Source: Symsagittifera roscoffensis (lineage: Eukaryota; Xenacoelomorpha; Acoela; Convolutidae). From it: 64,000 bases of DNA. A program made the position numbers and the translations under genes. Under the pieces are notes generated by a model that saw only the letters and a program-made list of their open reading frames with translations, did no database searches and was not told the DNA's origin. This document shows, in pieces, positions 58,697 through 64,000 of the stretch; position 1 is the first letter of the stretch; the number at the start of each line of letters is the position of its first letter. The stretch is taken from contig NC_087068.1 in assembly GCF_963678635.1 (NCBI RefSeq), forward strand, positions 56,514,467 to 56,578,466, written 5' to 3'.

Positions 58697-59479
58697 CTAA
58701 TTAGGGGGCAAAAAAGTTGAAATCGCTCGTTCATTCGCAGTTTCCTCCTTCTTCAGCATTTCCGTGTCCAAGAGCTCAACTTCCATTTCATCCAAACGCT
58801 CCTGAAAGACTCGGTTCAACCAGGCGTGTCCTTCAATGCTGTCAAAATGGATCCCATCAGTGGTTAGTCTGGCCTGATCCATGGCTCTCAGCTCGTGTTC
58901 AATGTCCATCATGATCAACCGTCCAGCATTCCGGCTGGCAAGATTTCTCAGGATGTTGTTCCACCTGACGAATCCTTCATTGTGCCTTCTTCCTGTTGCT
59001 GTCAACGTTTTTGTGCTCATTATTACGGTGCAGACGGTCAGTACCGCGCACTTGAATTTATCCCAGAGAGTAGTAAATAGGCACACCATCATCGACTCCC
59101 ATAGTGCCTCTTCCTCATCTGAGCCTCTTGACACATTATTCTTCTCTATAAGGATCATTATGTTAGGGATCCTCCCTGGGTTCATCAGCTCCACCGTCCG
59201 AAATAGCTGGGCTATCGTTGCACCTCCAAAAGCTATCACCGTAGTGATCAAGGAGGTCCTCAAGTTCTGGAGCACTCTGACTAGACTGTCACCCAGTATC
59301 AGATGTGATGTCCCAAGGGGCGGCTGCAGCAGGTTTACTGCTGGGTTCCAAGTGGATCGATTGAAACAGGCTCGCAAATCAGTGTCCGGAACTCCCTTGA
59401 AGCTATATTTCAACTGATTGTTCTTCTGCACATCAATGACTCGGGACACTTTCTTCATAGGTATTTCTCGTATCTTTCA
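58697..59479 (-). CDS. SGNH/GDSL-type hydrolase domain protein of the giant element (about 253 codons)
   Basis: Open frame from MKKVSRVIDV (ATG at 59458) to a TAG at 58694-58696. SGNH blocks are in order. HLILGDSLVRVL (GDS at 56-58) supplies the nucleophile Ser. AFGGATIAQL (77-86) carries the block II Gly. ILIEKNNVS (102-110) keeps the block III Asn although the usual Gly is changed. TTDGIHFDSIEGHAWLN (199-215) holds the DxxH dyad (D201, H204). All catalytic positions are therefore present. Such lipase/esterase domains are known in some non-LTR and giant rotifer retroelements, but their role is unclear. The frame upstream is open for about 100 bases and then meets a TGA at 59477. Downstream, the same frame continues past the TAG into the second module, so it was probably part of one longer polyprotein. 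Confidence 0.75.
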
Positions 59480-59583
59480 ACCTGGAACCTTGGAGCTCTT
59501 TGTCGGTAACGTTGTATCACTAACTTCCGTTCTCGTCATCATCTGTTGGGACAGTTGCACTCTGCCGTATCGTCTGTTGTTCC

Positions 59584-60522
59584 CTAGGATGCAGTCACCC
59601 CGGAACCTGGCGCATTCCTATTAGCGACCAATCGTCCTGCTGTCTCTATCAATCTTCTCACCGTTTGCTCCACGACAGGGTCACCTAGCGTGTCACTCGG
59701 GTCCGGGATTGTCACTCGACCGGTTGTGGCCGGGAGTTGTGTCTCGGTCATCTGACTCAACTCTCGAGGCGTCAAAAGTTCCATCGGGGACTGCCCACGA
59801 GGAATATTCCTTGTAGGTATCACCTTTTCCAATGCTGTCGTTAACGCCAGACGCTCCGATCACTGCTTGTACTCTCGCCTCAAGCGCTCTATTTCTTCAC
59901 CCTGCTTCTTGTTACAACCTTCGAACAGTTTCTTCCGCATGTCTCTATCTTCTTCTATACTGAGCATGGTCTTGGTCATCTCGTCCAGCTCCCTTCTGGT
60001 CTTCTCCAGTTCTTCTGTCGTCCCATTAAGATCTTGCATAGTCTCATTCGTCTGAAACCCTTCCTCTACTTTCGCCCTTTTTGGTGGCACAGCTGCTCTC
60101 AGCTGTGAACTAGACGAGGCAGCCTCGCTGTTCATTTCCTGATGCATTCTACTCAATCCAGGCCTAGGCTTGATGGGCGAAGGCATCTCACCTGATTGGT
60201 TGTTCCTCGAACTTCCCAATCCACGCTTGTTCGCCAAGTCACTTCCTGAGAGAGCCCCGTTTCTCCACCTCATCACCCTCATGTTCGGGCGGCCTAGTAC
60301 TCCTCTCTCTCTCCATATTTTGCCATCAATAAGACTTCCGTGGGGCGGTCCCCACGGTTTTCATGCCCCCAAGATGTTTATTAAGGCGGCCCGCAACATG
60401 ACTACCTCTGGGTCCTCCAGAGCGAAGTCTCGATCCATCAGCCGACGATAGATTGCATCTACCATCGGTACTACGTACGCCTCTGCCAGTTCCATGTACT
60501 TGTTCAAATCAAAGTTGTCCAT
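59584..60522 (-). pseudogene. Coiled-coil structural frame of the giant element, split by two TGA codons
   Basis: It starts MDNFDLNKYMELAEAYVVPM at ATG 60522. A TGA at 60361-60363 is followed in the same frame by KPWGPPHGSLIDGK. The frame then runs to a second TGA at 59860, where a heptad-type coiled coil (EEIERLRREYKQ) continues across the stop as SERLALTTALEK, and finally to a TAG at 59584. The middle part has ELEKTRRELDEMTKTMLSIE, a clear coiled coil. Ignoring the two stops, the product is about 312 residues and probably structural (Gag-like). It lies upstream of the SGNH frame on the same strand, separated by one frameshift. Confidence 0.6.
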
Positions 60523-60908
60523 GTTCTTTCAGATTCGATTCTATTATCTCTTTGATGAATTGAAATCAAGTGAATGATTAAATGATCAATCAGTATCTAG
60601 AAAAGAAGTCCCAAATATCACATTTGTCAACTTTATACTAAATTTATATTAAAATTTGATTAACAGTCAGATAAAAAGATTTTGATCCTAAAATTTATTG
60701 AAATCAATTTATTGGTAAAATTTTGGAATTCGACCTAAAAATGGACAGCCCAAACTTCCGATCTATTCCTAAGATCATCATTCGGTTATTCATGGTCACA
60801 AATTTCTTCTTACCCAGGGTCTTAATAACATAACATATAACATAACATAACTCACATATCACATACAACACACTCCTGGTATGACGTCTTCCTGCATGCA
60901 ACCTAAGC
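60523..60908. other. Short AT-rich non-coding gap in the retroelement
   Basis: No coding sequence. It contains a TATGT-type microsatellite at about 60830-60870 (AACATAACATATAACATAAC) and is A/T-rich throughout. It separates the macro-like frame from the coiled-coil frame. It could be the remnant of a terminal repeat between two elements or an internal spacer of one large element. Confidence 0.45.
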
Positions 60909-61631
60909 TCAGCCTATACATAAATAATAATTCTTATGTAAACATATTTGTATATTAGTATCAGAGAAGAATACGTGTATCAGTGCATACAGCTCGCGTG
61001 GATGCAGTCTTCCTCGGTTCGGATCGTACACTGAAAGCGAGAGTTTCTTCACTTCCCTTTTCACAAGGAAGTCTCTCAATCTCTTCAAGGACAAGACTAG
61101 ATTTTCCGGGTCCACGTGCCGCTTCTCCGTCGCCCCCGTCACCAAGAAGCATAAGTACTTTCCCGGTATCTGTGACGCCGCCGGAGGTAAAACTGCTACG
61201 CCTCCTATTCCTGGCCTCTGCTTTCAAAGGAATTCGATGTTTTTATATTCTCTCTTAAAATCCGCTGCTAACGCTGTCTTAAAACTCATGTCTGCTGTGA
61301 TCACTATTGCACATGTTCTATTTGTGAGTATGAAATCACTGTCTGTTAGTATTATGCTGCTTGAATATTCATTTGGTAAGTTAAAATATGAATCAACTAC
61401 TCTCCCTATGTCCGATTTTTTAGGGTCCTCACCTGTTTCTGCTTCTAGATCACCTGTCTCTCTTGCTATTCTTAGTTTTTTTGTTAACAAATTTTCAGTG
61501 TTGGCAAGTCCTACCCCAACTCCCACGACAAAAATATCCATCCACGTCCCCGTCGATCGCATACCGGATACCAATTTGAGGTTGGAAGCCGGAATGAGCA
61601 ATGGTCGTCTTCCTGGGCAGCCCAGGAGGGA
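60909..61631 (-). pseudogene. Macro-domain-like protein (TARG1/OARD1-type fold) downstream of integrase, one in-frame TGA
   Basis: One frame runs from about 61631 to a stop at 60909, interrupted only by TGA at 61224-61226. The first part contains MDIFVVGVGVGLANTENLL and IARETGDLEAETGE. The second looks like a macro fold: SDFILTNRTCAIVITADM and FKTALAADFKREYKN, then after the TGA GVAVLPPA, PGKYLCFLVT, PENLVLSLKRLRDFLVKR, VKKLSLSVYDPNRGRLHPRE and LYALIHVFFSDTNIQICLHK. The strand-helix order and the PGKYLCFLVT / VYDPNRGRLHPRE blocks resemble TARG1-type ADP-ribose-binding macro domains. The acidic residue expected in the catalytic loop appears replaced, so it may bind rather than hydrolyse. The assignment is by eye. 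It directly follows the integrase C-terminal tail on the same strand. Confidence 0.55.
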
Positions 61632-61678
61632 TCATCCCTTTCGGTTTTTACGTATTTCATGCTTCCACGATCTACATC

Positions 61679-63999
61679 TTAAATCGTGACACTGGTCTGC
61701 TTTGTGTCCGACGTCATTTCGTTCAGCCATTCCAAGACACGCAAATTCGACAAGTCTTGTTCATATGCCTGCTGTTGCTCGTCGTCGAATTCTACCTCGG
61801 GCTTGGACTGGTCATCGACCCACTCCTCGTCGTGGTCATCGACTATGTCAATGTCCTGTGAAACAATTATTTCTTCTAGACCCACTGCTTCTTGCACTAT
61901 CTTCTTTAGATCTATCCTGTCCACTACGAAATTGTCTCCGTAAGGATTATATTTCTTCGTGAGTTTTGTCCTGTCACTCTGTCGAGTCTGTATCGTAAAT
62001 GGATTTTCCGGTTCCAGATTCTTGGGGACCTCCATTTGTTCGGGGTCTTGCCAGTCCTCCTCTGCGTAGGGTAAGGTTTCTTCATCTGCTTTGATTACTT
62101 CGTTGGGATCTAGGTCCTGTGGTGGACTTGTTCCTTCCTCTACGACCTCATTTCCATCGTTCTTTTCCCTGGTGCCCTTATCGTTGACCTCACAAGCAGG
62201 ATCCATCATCAGATAATCCCCCTCTTCCATGTCTGCAGGTATACCGCAGTCCTCTGTCGATGGCTTGTGTGGCTTGATGTTCTCGTAGTGAGCGGCTCTG
62301 CCTGTACTCAGTCTATAAAATGGTCCCTCCTGGTGCACTTCTGTAATCATGAAGGGTCCCCTCCTTTTTTTAGGAGCTTTTTCGTTCCTTTCGGTGGTAT
62401 AACATTCTGAAATACCCATACGTAGTCTCCTACCGAGTAACTTTTTGCACCAGCTGCTTTCTTATCGATTCTTTTCCTCTGCCCTGCCTGTGCCTGCTGA
62501 GTGTTCCGTCTACACAGGTCATTTAATTCTTCTTGACGTCTAATTACATCCCTTACATAGACTTGTGGTGATGTTTTCTTCCCCTCATACTCCGGGTAAA
62601 AGAAAGTCAAGGGCAAAGACTTCTCGTGTCCAGTTAGCATCATATGTGGACTAACTCCGGTGGTGGAGTGTTGCGTGCTATTGTTAGCTCCCATAACCTG
62701 TGGAAGAGATCTGTACCAATCGGTCATGTACCTGGATCAATATACCCTCAGCATCGACACTAACGTTCTATTTTGCCTTTCCACTAAGCCATTCGTCTGG
62801 GGATGGTATGTCATGGAGTGGGCCTGAGCCACCTGCGAACGTCGCATGAGTTCTTTCGTAAGTTCTTTCGTTGAAACGTCATCGGACAACCATCTCTTGC
62901 TATCCACGTGTTGATTAGGTGATGGCAAGTCTCTTCTGCTGAGGCAGTTATGCTGGGCAAGGCCTCTGCATACTTCGTGAAGTGATCTATCATGACTAAG
63001 ACTTGATTATAACCACTGTCTGTCATGCATATCTTTTGGTGATCAATATGTACCACCTCGTTAAATTCAGATGACTCGATCGACTGCAACGGAAATCGCA
63101 ACTTCCTTGGATCTTTGACCTGTTGGCATGACAGACATGCTGTTACCCACTTCTCACATGCCTTTTTCATTCCAGGCCAGTCAAAGCGTTTAAGAATCTT
63201 TTGGTATACTTTGTCGATTCCCTGCTGGCCCATCTGATCATGTGACCCCAATTAAAAGTTCTGTTTTATAGAGTTGCGGCAAAACTATCGCATTGTATTT
63301 GTACAGGACTTTGTACTCTTCTCTTCTCTTGCAAGCCACGATCCCGTCCTTGTTCAGATATAACCTTCCCTATTTCTGCCTAAAGTACTGTCTCAGAATG
63401 CGATTACTGTCTTCCTCCAGATCGCCTTTGTCCGGAGGTCCATCTTCAATCCACCTTTTCAGGTTGCTCGTGATGCGGTCATTTCTCTGTGCTCCTAGTA
63501 GGTCCGAGAGTCTGTATCTCGCCCTCAAGTATGTCTTCATGACACTCATCTGACTATTCATTTCATCTGGCTGATGCGTGTCATCTTTCATCTTAACGCA
63601 CCAAATCTTCGCCAAGGGTTGTGTTTTTGTTTGAACGGTTGAAGATCAGTCCTGACTACCTCTTTTTGCGGCAACAAGCTTATCGAACGTCTCGATACTG
63701 CTATTGTTTCCAGATCATCTGCTGCGTTGTCAAAGACTCTTTCACCTGGTATGAGGTAGCGATCACTGTCAGGGTCTTGATACACTTCCCTATCTAGATC
63801 CCTTGCTCGAGTTTCCACTAATAGTGTGTGTATCGCTAGCGCTCTGAAATGTCTAACCCTGAGCTTGATTTCCTGTCTGAATAGGTGTCGATCCCCGATT
63901 TCCGGGAGTTGTCATCTATTGAAGAGTCCGCGACAGAGCACGTTCTCTCCTCCGGATCTGTCCTGTTTGTTCTTCGCATCCATCTGAACTCCCCGGACA
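61679..63999 (-). pseudogene. Ty3/gypsy integrase and RNase H-integrase linker, decayed
   Basis: From the window end downwards, the linker region (63818-63370; DREVYQDPDSDRYLIPGERVF) is followed by a TAG at 63370. Next is an HHCC-like zinc domain (SHDQMGQQG ... CLSCQQVK), where the second His is Gln. The integrase core has the first catalytic Asp (VVHIDHQKICMTDSG). A small deletion with frameshift at about 62860-62880 removes the segment that should carry the second Asp. The Glu motif survives as TNGLVERQNRTL. A TGA at 62737 interrupts LRVY/SRYMTDW. The C-terminal domain (SVGDYVWVFQNV, RGPFMITEVHQEG) and an acidic tail end at 61679. It cannot be active. Its RT would lie beyond the window edge. 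Confidence 0.85.
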
Positions 64000-64000
64000 A

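Noticed and set aside
60909-61601. von Willebrand factor A domains (FVVGVGVGLA and LMLLGDGG look alike)
   Set aside because: The LLGDGG stretch is in a different frame from the continuous one. Reading the single frame across the TGA gives a coherent macro-like fold instead.

Overview
This window comes from an AT-rich invertebrate-type animal genome. It has spliceosomal introns with GTAAGT donors and TTTCAG acceptors, a Golgi-type glycosyltransferase gene, intronic interspersed repeats, Ty3/gypsy-related retroelements and a Penelope-like element. The sequence alone does not let me name the species. There are no prokaryotic operons, ribosome binding sites or CRISPR arrays.

Left part (1-12.5 kb). 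Two G-poor open frames overlap by four bases (ATGA) at 222-225. The second encodes a 601-aa protein of no recognised family, and a consensus splice donor follows its stop. A single-exon family-17 glycosyltransferase gene lies at 5361-6653. The rest is AT-rich non-coding DNA with a foldback element near 6.9 kb and a long C-tract foldback near 11 kb.

Middle part (12.5-27.1 kb). One host gene on the minus strand can be assembled as 11 coding exons (27126 down to 12497). All splice phases agree and give 1841 codons plus a stop. One 4848-base exon holds most of a Ser-rich, basic protein. The seven small 3' exons encode a more ordered C-terminus with a CxxC pair and an AT-hook-like tail. I do not recognise the family. 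Its introns hold copies of a repeat starting ACATAGCCAAC and a tRNA-derived SINE.

Right part (27.4-64.0 kb) is wholly mobile DNA and begins about 290 bases upstream of the host gene's start codon. Copy 1 (about 27.8-44.3 kb, minus strand) has two gag-like frames and a single uninterrupted 3441-codon frame. That frame joins Gag capsid, two CCHC knuckles, Ty3/gypsy reverse transcriptase and RNase H to an SGNH-hydrolase-like module and about 1,900 residues of unknown function. It lacks a visible protease and integrase. It is bracketed by 388-bp direct repeats (three differences). The right-hand repeat is joined to a Penelope-like remnant encoding a PHD finger, an RT end and a GIY-YIG nuclease. 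Copy 2 (46.2-58.7 kb) is a decayed copy of the unknown module with a 4.3-kb internal tandem duplication. Upstream of copy 2 on the same strand lie an SGNH/GDSL hydrolase frame, a coiled-coil frame, a macro-domain-like frame and a broken gypsy integrase reaching the window end.

Working hypothesis. The right end preserves the order of a very large retroelement: gag-pol, integrase, macro domain, coiled coil, SGNH 1, SGNH 2, giant unknown protein. Copy 1 would then be a derivative in which RNase H is fused directly to the second SGNH module. The accessory proteins (ADP-ribose-binding-like, lipase-like and a conserved giant protein) are the most likely undescribed system here.
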